Source of the DNA: Streptomyces sp. SID12488
GTDB lineage: Bacteria > Actinomycetota > Actinomycetes > Streptomycetales > Streptomycetaceae
NCBI RefSeq assembly: GCF_010548275.1
Contig: NZ_JAAGLT010000014.1
Coordinates: 124,001 to 188,000 of the forward strand
Direction of reading: 5' to 3'
DNA length: 64,000 nt
The position numbers and the translations under genes were made by a program. Numbering within the stretch: position 1 is the stretch's first letter; every line of letters begins with the position of its first letter. Positions 24,862 through 33,949 of the stretch are shown here, one piece after another. The notes below the pieces were generated by a model. The model ran no database searches and had not been told where the DNA came from. It worked only from the letters and a program-made list of their open reading frames with translations.

Positions 24862-26300
24862 CAGTAGGCCCCCGTTCCGCGCACCACCGCGGACCCGGTG
24901 CGCGCCAGAATCTCCAGGTCGAGACCCATCGACCAGTTGTCCACGTATCCGAGATCGAGCCGGACCGCCTCGTCCCAGGGCAGGTCGGAGCGTCCACTGA
25001 CCTGCCACAGCCCGGTGAGGCCGGGCTTGACGAGCAGCCGGCGCTTTACCTCCGGCGTGTACTCCTCCACCTCCTCGGGCAGCGGCGGACGGGGGCCGAC
25101 GAGCGACATGTGGCCGCTGACCACGTTGATCAGCTGCGGCAGTTCGTCGATCGACGTGCGGCGCAGCACCGAGCCGAACCGGGTGATACGTGGGTCCTCC
25201 TTCACCTTGAACAGCAGACCGTCGCTGTTCTCGTTCAGGTGTTCCAGTTCCGCCCGGAGGGCCTCCGAGTCCGGCCGCATGGTGCGGAACTTGAACATGG
25301 TGAAGTGGTCGCCGTACCGGCCCACCCGCTGCTGCCTGAACAGCGTCGACCCGGAGCTGTCCAGCCGGACGATCAGGGCGATCAGCAGCATGGGCAGTGC
25401 GAGGAGCATCAGGAGTGCCGCCGCGAGCGACCGGTCGAGCAGTTCCTTGGGCAGCCGGGAGATCCGGGTGAGATTCGGCGCCTGTATCCGGACCAGCGGC
25501 ACCCCGTTGGTGGGGCGTACCGCCAGCCTGGAGGCGGACACGTCGGTCAGTACGGGGGCCAGCAGGAAGTCGACGCCCTGCACGGCCGCCGTCCAGGACA
25601 TCCGCCGCAGGACGGAAGCATCGGCCTCGGGGATCGGCAGTGCCACCACGGTGCTGATGCCCATGACCCGGACCACGTCGTCCATGTCGCCGACGCCGCC
25701 GAGGACGGGGAGACCCAGCTTGTGGATCTCCGACCGGTTCTTCGGATCGCTCAGGCACACTCCGGCGACGTGCAGTTCCTGTGAGCCGCCTCGGCGCAGT
25801 ACGGCGACCAGCTCCACGATGCCGCGTGACGGCCCGACCAGGAGCGTCGCGCTCCTGTCCCGGCCGCGCGCCCATCTTCGGTGCAGTCGGCGGCGGAGTG
25901 CGTAACGGCCCGGGAGGGCGATCACGACAGCCGGCACCGTGGCCATGATCATGTCATGGAGAAGTCCTTCGTCGTGCGCGAACAGGTAGTGCGCGACCGC
26001 AGCTATCGCCGGCAGCCCGAGAGCTCCACGAAGTACCCGTCGATACTCCTCGGTTCCCAGACCCAGGGCGGTGCGGTCGTAGGAGCGATGGGCGACCATG
26101 GCCACGATCCACATCGGGGGCAGCACCAGGGCCACCGCCCAGCGGCCGTACACCGCGTGGATCAGAAGGGCCGCGGCAACGGCCGCGAAGCCGTCCGCGA
26201 CCAACAGAGCGATCCGGTATTTGCGATCCCAACGTCTTCGGCGAGCATCCGGAGTCCTGCGTTCCACAACCAGTTGCTCATGCGTGACCTCAATGGCCAT
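24861..26300 (-). CDS. Initiating polyprenyl-phosphate sugar-1-phosphate transferase (WbaP/CpsE type)
   Basis: The start at 26300 has a GGGGGGAG ribosome site. The 479-residue protein has four or five N-terminal membrane helices, a soluble Rossmann-like middle domain (about 155-280), another helix near 300, and the C-terminal bacterial sugar-transferase domain. Signatures are FRQQRVGRYGDHFTMFKFRT, RRTSIDELPQLINV, SLVGPRPPLP and KPGLTGLWQVSGRSDL. It would attach the first sugar-1-phosphate to undecaprenyl phosphate and so commit the whole pathway. It heads the leftward operon that ends at 16125. Confidence 0.93.
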   Translation of the reverse strand: MAIEVTHEQLVVERRTPDARRRRWDRKYRIALLVADGFAAVAAALLIHAVYGRWAVALVLPPMWIVAMVAHRSYDRTALGLGTEEYRRVLRGALGLPAIAAVAHYLFAHDEGLLHDMIMATVPAVVIALPGRYALRRRLHRRWARGRDRSATLLVGPSRGIVELVAVLRRGGSQELHVAGVCLSDPKNRSEIHKLGLPVLGGVGDMDDVVRVMGISTVVALPIPEADASVLRRMSWTAAVQGVDFLLAPVLTDVSASRLAVRPTNGVPLVRIQAPNLTRISRLPKELLDRSLAAALLMLLALPMLLIALIVRLDSSGSTLFRQQRVGRYGDHFTMFKFRTMRPDSEALRAELEHLNENSDGLLFKVKEDPRITRFGSVLRRTSIDELPQLINVVSGHMSLVGPRPPLPEEVEEYTPEVKRRLLVKPGLTGLWQVSGRSDLPWDEAVRLDLGYVDNWSMGLDLEILARTGSAVVRGTGAY

Positions 26301-26586
26301 GCTCCCCCCACCACATGCGCGGCTACCCCCCGATCGAAGTGCCCTCCACACAGCGACACTGGAAAACGAGGGAGCGTCAGCGGTTCCCCAACCGCTTCAT
26401 GCCCCCCAGCATGCTTTTCCTGAAAAGTTCAAATTCGCACAAAAGCCGCACCGTTGACACGAAGTCAAGGACAGTTCCCCACCCAAACCGGTCCGGCGGC
26501 ACTCAATCTAGACCACGGAACGCAATGACGGGAACGGTTGAACGAAACACACATCGCATTAGTGACACTGACGGCATACTGCCCAC
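26301..26586. promoter_or_regulatory. Divergent promoter region with two short inverted repeats
   Basis: This AT-rich 286-base gap serves the leftward operon starting at 26300 and the rightward genes starting at 26587. It contains CTTTTC-CT-GAAAAG at 26414-26427 and TTGAC-ACGAA-GTCAA at 26454-26468, both symmetric and suited to dimeric regulators. TTGACA in the second could also serve as a -35 box, but no matching -10 is evident. Confidence 0.45.
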
Positions 26587-27453
26587 GTGACGAGCATCGT
26601 GATCCCGGCCCACAACGAGGCGCAAGTCATCGGCCGACTCCTCGATTCGCTGATGGCCGAGTCCGCCGACTCCACCGACTCCACCGACGGCGAGATCGAC
26701 GTCGTGGTCGTATGCAACGGCTGCACGGACGACACCGCACGGATCGCGAACGCTCACGGACCGCGCGTCCGCGTGGTCGAGATCCCCACCCCGTCGAAAC
26801 ACGCCGCCCTGCGCGCGGGAGACGACCACGCGCGCGGCTTCCCCCGCATCTACGTGGACGCCGACGTCGTGATCACAGGCGCGGACGTACTGGCACTGGT
26901 CGCGCCGCTGAACGACGACACCTCGGACATCCTGGCCACCGCCCCCGAGCGGCAGATCCCGCTGACCGGCTGCGGCCGGCGGGTGCGCGCCTACTACCGG
27001 GTGTGGCAGCGCCTCCCCGCCGTACGCGAGGGACTGTTCGGCCGGGGCGTCATCGCGGTCTCCAAGGCCGGGCACGCCCGGATCGCCGCGCTGCCCCCGC
27101 TGATGGCGGACGACCTCGCCGCGTCCCTGGCGTTCGCTCCCGAGGAGCGGCTGGTGGTCGGCGGGGCCCGTGTCGTGGTCCACCCCCCGCGCACCTGGGG
27201 GGACTTGATGAAACGGCGGGTCCGGGCCGCCGTGTCCACCGCCCAGGTGGAGCAGCATCAGGCACCGGAAGAGGCCTCCGCGCGCACGAGCGTGGCAGAT
27301 CTGAAAGCCCTGGTCCGCAGGGATCCGAAGCTCTTCCCGAGTGTCGTAGTCTTCCTCGCGGCGGCGGTCGCCGCCCGGCGGGCATCCAGAAAGGCCATCC
27401 GGGCTCAGGACTTCGGTACCTGGCTACGGGACGAGAGCAGCCGGCAGAACTGA
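26587..27453 (+). CDS. Family 2 glycosyltransferase
   Basis: The GTG at 26587 begins TSIVIPAHNEAQVIGRLLDSL, the N-terminus of a GT-A fold. VVVVCNGCTDDTARIA binds the nucleotide, and FPRIYVDADVVI supplies the DxD. After about residue 200 the sequence is more variable and helical, with HPPRTWGDLMKRRVRA typical of membrane-proximal GT2 enzymes. The 288-residue protein probably adds a sugar in the same glycan pathway. The MFS gene follows 26 bases later. Confidence 0.87.
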   Translation: MTSIVIPAHNEAQVIGRLLDSLMAESADSTDSTDGEIDVVVVCNGCTDDTARIANAHGPRVRVVEIPTPSKHAALRAGDDHARGFPRIYVDADVVITGADVLALVAPLNDDTSDILATAPERQIPLTGCGRRVRAYYRVWQRLPAVREGLFGRGVIAVSKAGHARIAALPPLMADDLAASLAFAPEERLVVGGARVVVHPPRTWGDLMKRRVRAAVSTAQVEQHQAPEEASARTSVADLKALVRRDPKLFPSVVVFLAAAVAARRASRKAIRAQDFGTWLRDESSRQN

Positions 27454-27479
27454 TCGCACCGCACCTGGAGTTCTCGATC

Positions 27480-28751
27480 ATGTATCTCACCGACCGTTCC
27501 GCCCCCGGACAGGCGGACACCGAGCAGGGCCGAAGACGCGGCCCGGGGCACAAGGTCGCCCCGGTCGTGCTCGTGCTGGGCTCGGTCAGCCTGATAACCG
27601 ACATCTCCTCGGAGATGGTCACCGCCGTTCTGCCGCTCTACCTCGTCACCACGCTCGGTTTCACCCCGCTGGTGTTCGGCACCCTCGACGGTGTCTACAA
27701 CGGCGTCAGCGCGCTGGTGCAGCTCACCGGCGGCCACCTCGCCGACCGGGTGCGCAACCACAAGCTGATGGCCGGGCTCGGGTACGGCCTGTCCGCGCTG
27801 TGCAAGCCGCTGCTCCTGCTCGTGAGCAGCATCGGCGCACTCGGCACGGTCCTCGCCCTCGACCGGACCGGCAAGGGCCTGCGCACCGCCCCGCGCGACG
27901 CGATGATCTCCCTGTCCACACCGTCCGAGAGGCAGGGCCGCGCCTTCGGCGTGCACCGGGCGATGGACACCACGGGCGCGATGCTCGGCCCACTGGCCGC
28001 CTTCTTCATCCTGCGCGCGGCGACCGACGGTTACGACGCCGTGTTCGGCGTGAGCGCGTGCGTCGCCGTGCTCGGCGTGCTCGTGCTGGTGCTGTTCGTG
28101 CCGGGCAGACGGCAGAGCGCGCCGCCGGACGAAGTGGGCGCGACGGACAACAAGCCGCCCGTGCGCGTACGCGAGGCGCTGGCACTGCTGCGGCTGCCGC
28201 GGCTGCGGGCGCTCGCGATCTGCGCCGCGCTGCTCGGCCTGACCACGGTCAGCGACGCCTTCGTCTACCTGCTGCTGCAACGACGCGCGGGTATCGCCGA
28301 CGAGTGGTTCCCGCTGCTGCCGCTGGGTACCGCCGCGGTGTTCCTGCTGCTGGCCGTGCCCTTCGGCGCGCTGGCCGACCGGATCGGGCGGCGCACCGTG
28401 TTCCTCGCCGGGCACGCCAGTCTGCTCACCGGCTACGCCCTTCTGCTGTGGGCCCCGGCCACGCCGGCCCTGCCCTTCCTCGTGCTCGCCCTGCACGGCG
28501 TTTTCTACGCGGCCACCGACGGCGTACTCCCGGCCGCCCTCGCCGACATCGTGCCCGAGCAGCTGCGCGCCAGCGGCCTCGCCATCGTGGGGACCAGCCA
28601 GGCGCTGGCCCGGTTCTGCTGCTCGCTGGCCTTCGGCGCCGCCTGGACGGTGTGGGGCGACGGCCCCGCGCTGGCCGGATCGGCGGTCGGTCTGCTGTGC
28701 TGCGCGGCCGTCGCGGGCATGTTGCTGCGGCCGAGCGGCGAAACCCGATGA
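27480..28751 (+). CDS. MFS transporter
   Basis: The ATG at 27480 has CTGGAG upstream. The 423-residue product has twelve predicted helices in two halves joined by a polar loop near residue 215. LADRVRNHKLMAGLGYGLSA after helix 2 and the cognate GALADRIGRRTVFLAG in the second half are the MFS loop 2-3 motif. DRTGKGLRTAPRDAMIS is characteristic of a bacterial MFS subgroup of unassigned substrate. Being flanked by a glycosyltransferase and a secreted propeller-like protein, it may export a glycan-related compound, but no substrate can be named. Confidence 0.85.
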   Translation: MYLTDRSAPGQADTEQGRRRGPGHKVAPVVLVLGSVSLITDISSEMVTAVLPLYLVTTLGFTPLVFGTLDGVYNGVSALVQLTGGHLADRVRNHKLMAGLGYGLSALCKPLLLLVSSIGALGTVLALDRTGKGLRTAPRDAMISLSTPSERQGRAFGVHRAMDTTGAMLGPLAAFFILRAATDGYDAVFGVSACVAVLGVLVLVLFVPGRRQSAPPDEVGATDNKPPVRVREALALLRLPRLRALAICAALLGLTTVSDAFVYLLLQRRAGIADEWFPLLPLGTAAVFLLLAVPFGALADRIGRRTVFLAGHASLLTGYALLLWAPATPALPFLVLALHGVFYAATDGVLPAALADIVPEQLRASGLAIVGTSQALARFCCSLAFGAAWTVWGDGPALAGSAVGLLCCAAVAGMLLRPSGETR

Positions 28752-28782
28752 CCACCACAGCCACAAAGCCCCAGGGATCCAC

Positions 28783-29805
28783 ATGACATCGCTGCGCCGC
28801 CGCTTGCTCATACTCGTCACAGGGGTGCTGATCCTCGCGGGCGTGGCAACCGGCGTGGTCCTGCACGCCGCCGACCGCGCGGACCGGGCGAACCGGTCGC
28901 AGCCGGGCGGCCCCGCCGTCAGCACGGGCAGGCTGACGCTCGACCAGAAGAGCCGCCTGACGTTCGTCAACGCCGCCGCCGGCCCGCACCGCACCGCGGT
29001 CGCCTCGGTCCCGTCCACCGACCCCGGGGCCGGCCGGACCGCCTCCGACCTGAAGTGCGCGCGTTTCTACGCGGCGGCCGGCACCGGCATCTGCCTTCAG
29101 TCCGTCCCCGGCGTCCTCAAGCAGAGCAACCGCGCCCTGCTCCTGGACGCCAACCTCCGCACCCTGCGCACCTATCCGCTCGCGGGTGCCCCCAGCCGGG
29201 CCCGGGTCTCGCCCGACGGCCGCTTCGTCGCCTGGACCGTCTTCGTCTCCGGCGAGTCCTACGCTTCCGCCTTCTTCTCCACCCGCACGTCGATCCTGGA
29301 CACCCGCACGATGAAGCTGACGCCCAGCCTGGAGACGTTCTCCATCGTCCTCGACGGCAAGCCCTACCGCGCCTCGGACGTCAACTTCTGGGGCGTCACC
29401 TTCGCCTCCGACGACGACACCTTCTACGCCACCCTCAACACCGGCAACAAGACCTACCTGGTCCGCGGTTCGCTCTCCGGGCGCAAGGTCACCACCCTGC
29501 TCGAGAACGTGGAGTGCCCCTCGCTCTCCCCCGACGGGACGCGCGTCGCCTTCAAGAAGCGGGTCCTGTCCCGTACCGCCCTCTGGCACGAGTACGTCCT
29601 CGACCTGGGCACCCTGAAGGAGACGGCGCTCGCCGAACGCCACAGCGTCGACGACCAGGCCACCTGGCTCGACAACAACACCGTCGCCTACGCCCTCCCC
29701 ACCGACGGCAAGGTCGGCAGCAGCGACCTGTGGACCGTACCCGCGAACGGCACGGGAAGCCCCCGCCTGCTGATCGCGGGGGCTTCGTCCCCGGCGCCGC
29801 TGTAG
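28783..29805 (+). CDS. TolB-like secreted or membrane-anchored protein
   Basis: The 340-residue protein has a basic start and one hydrophobic segment (about residues 6-26, LLILVTGVLILAGVATGVVL), acting as signal anchor or uncleaved signal. The rest shows short beta-propeller-type repeats with RVSPDGRFVAWTV and PSLSPDGTRVAF, the WD40-like TolB/PD40 motif. LKCARFYAAAGTGICLQ holds two cysteines that could form a disulfide. Its function is unknown. Position downstream of the glycosyltransferase and MFS genes suggests one transcription unit. A strong hairpin overlaps its last codons. Confidence 0.78.
   Translation: MTSLRRRLLILVTGVLILAGVATGVVLHAADRADRANRSQPGGPAVSTGRLTLDQKSRLTFVNAAAGPHRTAVASVPSTDPGAGRTASDLKCARFYAAAGTGICLQSVPGVLKQSNRALLLDANLRTLRTYPLAGAPSRARVSPDGRFVAWTVFVSGESYASAFFSTRTSILDTRTMKLTPSLETFSIVLDGKPYRASDVNFWGVTFASDDDTFYATLNTGNKTYLVRGSLSGRKVTTLLENVECPSLSPDGTRVAFKKRVLSRTALWHEYVLDLGTLKETALAERHSVDDQATWLDNNTVAYALPTDGKVGSSDLWTVPANGTGSPRLLIAGASSPAPL
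29757..29785 (+). terminator. Hairpin overlapping the end of the TolB-like gene
   Basis: AAGCCCCCGC and its exact complement flank a nine-base loop, all inside the last 17 codons of the gene ending at 29805. The long GC stem fits a Streptomyces terminator that partly uses coding sequence; just beyond it the degraded region begins. Confidence 0.6.
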
Positions 29806-29814
29806 ACGGCTGGC

Positions 29815-30035
29815 TCAAAGGGCGCCGCGATCGCAGGCGAGGTCTCGCAGCCGCACCGCGTCGGCCATCGCCTGCATGCCGGTGTCGTTGGGGTGCAGGT
29901 GATCGCCGTTGTCGAAGAACGGCAGGATCCGCTCGTGGTCGTAGGGGCTGCGCAGGATGCGGTCGAAGTCGGCCACGGCGTCGAACTCGCCACTGGTGCT
30001 GATGAATTCGTTGTGGGCAACACGCCACGGGCGAG
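29815..30035 (-). pseudogene. SGNH/GDSL hydrolase, C-terminal remnant
   Basis: Only the last third of an SGNH-fold esterase is present. The frame carries FISTSGEFDAVADFDRIL and then NGDHLHPNDTGMQAMADAV, which is block V with the catalytic aspartate and histidine. The G-D-S block with the serine nucleophile and the oxyanion glycine/asparagine blocks are absent, because upstream codons turn into unrelated sequence. The piece cannot be active. It marks the left edge of the decay zone. Confidence 0.7.
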
Positions 30036-30129
30036 CGCGCGCGTCCAGCCTTCCGGTTCCCTGGACGACCCGCGCGTGCGGGCAGCTCATGGACCTGGCC
30101 GCGCGCGATTGCCGGTGTAGGGACGTCGC

Positions 30130-30400
30130 CTTGGATCGTGTCGGATGAACTGCGGGACGTGTGGAGCCCTAGCTACCGCAACGTGCGGCAGGTTCTGGTA
30201 TCCCTGTTGCCGGACCGGGAAGTGCTGTGCGGTTTCGGCTCGGGCATGACGTGCTGGCTACGGGGCCGGAACGAGACCGGCGTACGGCGTCGCCTGCACT
30301 AGGTGCTACCGGCCGAGCTGAACGCGGCCCCCGGCTGGACTGGTCCCAGTGTGTGGTCGACTCCTCGCGCATCAGGTCGCTACGCGAGGGTCCCGACAGG
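30130..30400 (+). pseudogene. IS5-family transposase N-terminal remnant
   Basis: The start WIVSDELRDVWSP resembles the opening of IS5-type transposases, and NETGVRRRLH, then VLPAELNAAPG, then (one frame over) LDWSQCVVDSSRIRSLREGP continue the typical N-terminal region up to the first DDE aspartate. A stop codon after LH and a frameshift break it, and an internal part plus the whole C-terminal half are missing. No terminal inverted repeats were found. It is an old insertion-sequence relic, assigned by memory of the family pattern. Confidence 0.6.
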
Positions 30401-30450
30401 CGGCAGCACGCAGCGGAGCAATGTCAGTGGTGGGTGGCAGCATCGAGCGC

Positions 30451-32409
30451 ATGACGGACACCACGGCATTCGACTGGCGGTCCTTCCTGCTCAGGTGGAG
30501 CGGGGAGTGGGCAGATTCCCTGCCGGCCGGCGAGACGCAAGGCGAGGACGACGAGACCGCCCGCCAAGCGCGGTGGCTGGGATTCCCGCCCGCGTCCGAG
30601 GAGCGGATCGCATCCTTGGAGGAGCGCCTCGGCCGACGGATGCCTCCGTCGTACCGGGAGTTCCTCAAGGTCAGCAACGGCTGGCGGCACGCGGGCGGGT
30701 TCGTGTGGCTGCTGGCGGGGACCAAGAGCGCGCGCTGGCACAACGACGAGTCAGGGCTCGCGGTCATGTTCGAGGAGTACCTGGACGAGGACTGCGGGCC
30801 CGAGGAGCGGCGGGAGGCGGACGTCTGGCGGCGCGGGCTCCAGCTAGACGTCGAGTCCGACATCACCCACGTCCTCATGGATCCCGAGGACGTGGACGAG
30901 GACGGTGAGTGGGCCGTGTACACGTGGGCGAGCTGGCGGGCCGCGCCGCCCGAGCGGCACGCGAACTTTTTTGAGTTCATGCAGGACATGTACCGGGAGT
31001 TCCACAGCCTGCAGGCGAACCGGAGCGACGGGGAGCCAGTGTTCGCCAACGACACGACGCTCAGGCTGGACACCCTGGTGGAGGAGGCCCGGCTGGAGGC
31101 ACTGCGCGGCGGCTGGGAACGGGCCGGGAAGGCGCTGGACGAGGGCAAGGAGTACGGCAGGTCTCGGGCCGCCGGGCTGGGTGACCAGATACGCCGTCTG
31201 CTCGGACAGACCTCCATGGTGTACTACGACGGCTTGGTGACGGACCCGCAGTACGCGCCCGAGCTGTTGCCGCCACTGGTTGCCGAGCACGCGGCGCACT
31301 CGTACCGGGACGACTCCACGCTGATGTTCCATCTGCGGGGCGCCGACGACGAGCTGGTGTCACTGGCTTACGCGACGCTGGACCAGGTGAGGAGCGGCAC
31401 GTACCGGTACACGGCGGCCGGACCGTTCGGGGAAGCGGTCGAGCGGGCGCGCGAGCTGGCGCGGTGGGGAGACTCCGACGGGGCGTGGCGGACGCTGATA
31501 AATGCCCTGCCCCTGTGGGAGCCGCTGGGTCCAGACCATCTGGCGCCGCTGGGATGGGTGGCCGACCCCGTGCTCGGACCGCTGCTGACCCCGGAGCGGG
31601 GCCGCGAGATGTTGTCCACTCCAAGGGGAGGGCAGGCCGGCGAGGCACCCACGCCGACGGCCGGGCTCGACCTTGGCAATCTGGCGTGGCTCGCGGAGGC
31701 GGACCCGGGCAACAACCGCACGTCCTACCGGTTCGTCCTGGTGGAAGGGGTGGAGCCGGAGGAGCTGCCCGGACGTCTCACGGAGGGAGGTGGAGACGGC
31801 ACCGTGCTGAACGAACCCATGACCTTTTGGGAGGCGCGGCACAGATCGCTGCACAACCCGGGGGAGTTCTCGTCCTACGACGACAGGGCGCTCATGGCGG
31901 TCGGCCGGGCCGGCGCCGGTTGGAGCTTCGTCTTCGACGGCGATTCCGCCCCGTTCGACCGGCGGCGGTTCGTCTCTCCGGCCGCGGCCGCCAGCGAGGG
32001 CACCCGCGCGGTGGTGGTGTGGAGCGGCCTGAGGACATGGCACGGGGACCCGTTCTTCCACCTTTCGGTGGCACGAGACGGAACCGAGCAGTACGCATTC
32101 ACGTACGCGGACGGAGAGATCCGGCAGAGCGGAGAGGTACCGCAGGCGCTGGATCCGAACCGATTCTTCGACACTCTGGAAGACGGGGCCGAGGTGGAGC
32201 GGTCGCTGCTGGAAGCGGTGGCCGGGGAGTTCGGTGCGTGTCTGCCGCGTCATGCCATCGTGAACGGGCGGCTGCACACATTCACCACCCGTTCATGGAC
32301 ACGGCCGCCGATGGACGGCGAGACGTACGCGGTGATCCGCATGCACCAGGCAGCCGCGCGCCCAGCGGACGGCCGGCAGACGGGAGAGGACGGGCCGAAG
32401 AGCAGGTAG
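30451..32409 (+). CDS. SMI1/KNR4 domain protein, large
   Basis: The ATG at 30451 gives 652 residues; an ATG at 30421 would add ten. Residues about 35-185 match the SMI1/KNR4 (SUKH) fold: a helix with ERIASLEERLGRRMPPSYREF, then LKVSNGWRHAGGF. SUKH proteins are often immunity proteins of toxin systems or protein-binding modules. The rest is not a domain I recognise; the C-terminal 230 residues are beta-rich (SFVFDGDSAPFDRRRF, GLRTWHGDPFFHLSV). No toxin gene is next to it. The reading frame is intact although neighbours on both sides are broken. Confidence 0.75.
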   Translation: MTDTTAFDWRSFLLRWSGEWADSLPAGETQGEDDETARQARWLGFPPASEERIASLEERLGRRMPPSYREFLKVSNGWRHAGGFVWLLAGTKSARWHNDESGLAVMFEEYLDEDCGPEERREADVWRRGLQLDVESDITHVLMDPEDVDEDGEWAVYTWASWRAAPPERHANFFEFMQDMYREFHSLQANRSDGEPVFANDTTLRLDTLVEEARLEALRGGWERAGKALDEGKEYGRSRAAGLGDQIRRLLGQTSMVYYDGLVTDPQYAPELLPPLVAEHAAHSYRDDSTLMFHLRGADDELVSLAYATLDQVRSGTYRYTAAGPFGEAVERARELARWGDSDGAWRTLINALPLWEPLGPDHLAPLGWVADPVLGPLLTPERGREMLSTPRGGQAGEAPTPTAGLDLGNLAWLAEADPGNNRTSYRFVLVEGVEPEELPGRLTEGGGDGTVLNEPMTFWEARHRSLHNPGEFSSYDDRALMAVGRAGAGWSFVFDGDSAPFDRRRFVSPAAAASEGTRAVVVWSGLRTWHGDPFFHLSVARDGTEQYAFTYADGEIRQSGEVPQALDPNRFFDTLEDGAEVERSLLEAVAGEFGACLPRHAIVNGRLHTFTTRSWTRPPMDGETYAVIRMHQAAARPADGRQTGEDGPKSR

Positions 32410-32433
32410 AGACCGGCCGGACTGCGCAAGTCC

Positions 32434-32775
32434 TCAGTGCGATGAGAGCCGAAAGGACGTAGCCCTGGGATGTCGGAGGACGAACTCCCCAGGGTTCCGT
32501 CGTAGCCCCTTTGTGCCCATGGGCTGGAAAGAGCCAAGGTTCGCATCGTCGGACCTGAACATGCGACTCGACGGCGTGAGCTGCCTGCAGCTTCGACCAC
32601 ATGACATAACGACCTCACCCTCGGAGTACTGGCACCCCCAGCCGCTCGCGCTGATCAGGTCGAGGACCGCCTGCCAGTCCTCCACCGAGGCGTCAGGGAC
32701 ACCCACGTCCGGCAGCGACCCCATTTCATCAAGGTCGAAGAAGTACTCGACGTCATCCCACAACAGATCAGACAC
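32434..32775 (-). CDS. Hypothetical protein, probable truncated copy
   Basis: From a GTG at 32775 the frame reads SDLLWDDVEYFFDLDEMGSL and VEDWQAVLDLISASGWGC, which looks like the start of a common Streptomyces hypothetical family of about 150-170 residues. The second half drifts to arginine/serine-rich sequence with little resemblance, so a frameshift or truncation near 32600 is likely. No ribosome site is seen. Function unknown. Confidence 0.5.
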   Translation of the reverse strand: MSDLLWDDVEYFFDLDEMGSLPDVGVPDASVEDWQAVLDLISASGWGCQYSEGEVVMSCGRSCRQLTPSSRMFRSDDANLGSFQPMGTKGLRRNPGEFVLRHPRATSFRLSSH

Positions 32776-32816
32776 CCCGCCAGACGCGACTCGGCTGGGG
32801 GCAGATCCGGACGAGC

Positions 32817-33140
32817 GTGCCTCCACCGGTCACCCTCGAATTCGTCGCGGCCAGCTTCGCCCTCGACTGGATCGCGTCCGTCGGCCAGGTCCCCGACGCC
32901 ACGATGTCCGTACTCACTGACCTGCGCCGTCCCGCCCCGATCGCCAGCACACTCGACGATCGGTTGATGACCCTGTACGCGCAGACCCTGCTCCACTGGG
33001 CCCGCCACCGCGGCAACCGGGACGACGACGGCGTCGCCCGACAAGTCCTCGGACTGATCCGCGCCACCCACAACACTGACGATGCCGGAGTCGCACTGCT
33101 CGCCACGATCCGCAATGTCCCGCAGGCCACGACCTCGTAA
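32817..33140 (+). CDS. Hypothetical protein fragment
   Basis: A GTG-started frame of 107 codons with strong third-position GC, so probably coding at some time. It is helical (LEFVAASFALDWIASVG, LYAQTLLHWARHR) and has no motif I recognise. The start abuts an unrelated region, which suggests the C-terminal end of a longer gene whose 5' part is lost. It points away from the fragment at 32434-32775. Confidence 0.45.
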   Translation: MPPPVTLEFVAASFALDWIASVGQVPDATMSVLTDLRRPAPIASTLDDRLMTLYAQTLLHWARHRGNRDDDGVARQVLGLIRATHNTDDAGVALLATIRNVPQATTS

Positions 33141-33198
33141 GCCCCTGTGCAGGATCCGCGACTCGATGCGCACTGTCGGCTGAGGACGCGCAGCCGAT

Positions 33199-33790
33199 GT
33201 GCAAATCCGAGCCCAGGCGCGCAAGTCGATGTTGTGGGTTCACGCCTGCCGCCGGATGGTCGAAGGGCTGCTGGCGATGGCCCGCCTTGAGGAGGACGCG
33301 GCCACGCCCGGCCCTGTCGACGTGGGCGCTGTCTGCGCGGAACGGCATGCCACCTGGGCGCCGTTGTTCGACCGGCTCGGCTTTTCGCTCGTGCTGTTCG
33401 GCGGGAGCGGCAGTGGCGTGGGGGTGGTACTCGCCGTGCCCGGGCTGTCGAGCAGATCCTGGACAACCTGCTCTCCAATGCGCTGCGGGCCTCACCGCCC
33501 GGCAGTACCGTCTCCCTCGAACTGCGGATGGCGCCGCCCACGCGCCGCCCGTACGTGGTGCGTTGGGCCGATCTGCATGTCACGGACGAGGGTCCGGGCA
33601 TGACGGCCGAGCAGCGTGGCCGGGCCTTCGACCGCTTCTGGCGCGCGCCCGACGCCCCCATGGGCGGTACGGGCCTGGGCCTCGCCCTCGTACAGCGTCT
33701 CGCGCACGCGAGCGGCGGGGACGTGGCGCTGCGGGCGGCGGCGACGGGTGGGCTCGACGCGGTGGTTCGGCTGCCCTCTGACCAACTGCC
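33199..33790 (+). pseudogene. Sensor histidine kinase, 5'-truncated and frameshifted
   Basis: The piece starts after the phosphorylated-histidine box, at MVEGLLAMARLEEDAA. It changes frame near 33440 and continues as VEQILDNLLSNALRASPPGS (N box), VTDEGPGMTAEQRGRAFDRF (G1/F boxes) and GGTGLGLALVQRLAHASGG (G2 box). Sensor, membrane and dimerisation parts are absent and no response regulator is adjacent. It is a relic of a two-component kinase of the HATPase_c type. Confidence 0.75.
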
Positions 33791-33866
33791 GCTTCACGGG
33801 CAGTCGTTCGACCGGACGGAGGCACCGGGGGTACCGCACTCCCGACGGCAGGAGGCTCCCGTCCTG

Positions 33867-33892
33867 CGGGCATGGCAAGCTTGCCATGCCCG
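33867..33892. terminator. Perfect 26-base palindrome after the kinase remnant
   Basis: CGGGCATGGCAAG is followed directly by its complement, with no loop. It lies between the kinase remnant (plus strand) and the cyclase remnant (minus strand), where a two-way terminator would be expected. A protein-binding site is the alternative. Confidence 0.5.
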
Positions 33893-33949
33893 TTCGCGGC
33901 TGGCTCAACTGCCGTACATACGAGACCGATTCAGGCGTACATGGCCGTT

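Noticed and set aside
1..29805. Interpretation of region 1 as a secondary-metabolite (antibiotic glycoside) cluster
   Set aside because: There is no polyketide, peptide or terpene core gene; the flippase, ligase domain, copolymerases and initiating polyprenyl sugar transferase point to a surface polysaccharide.
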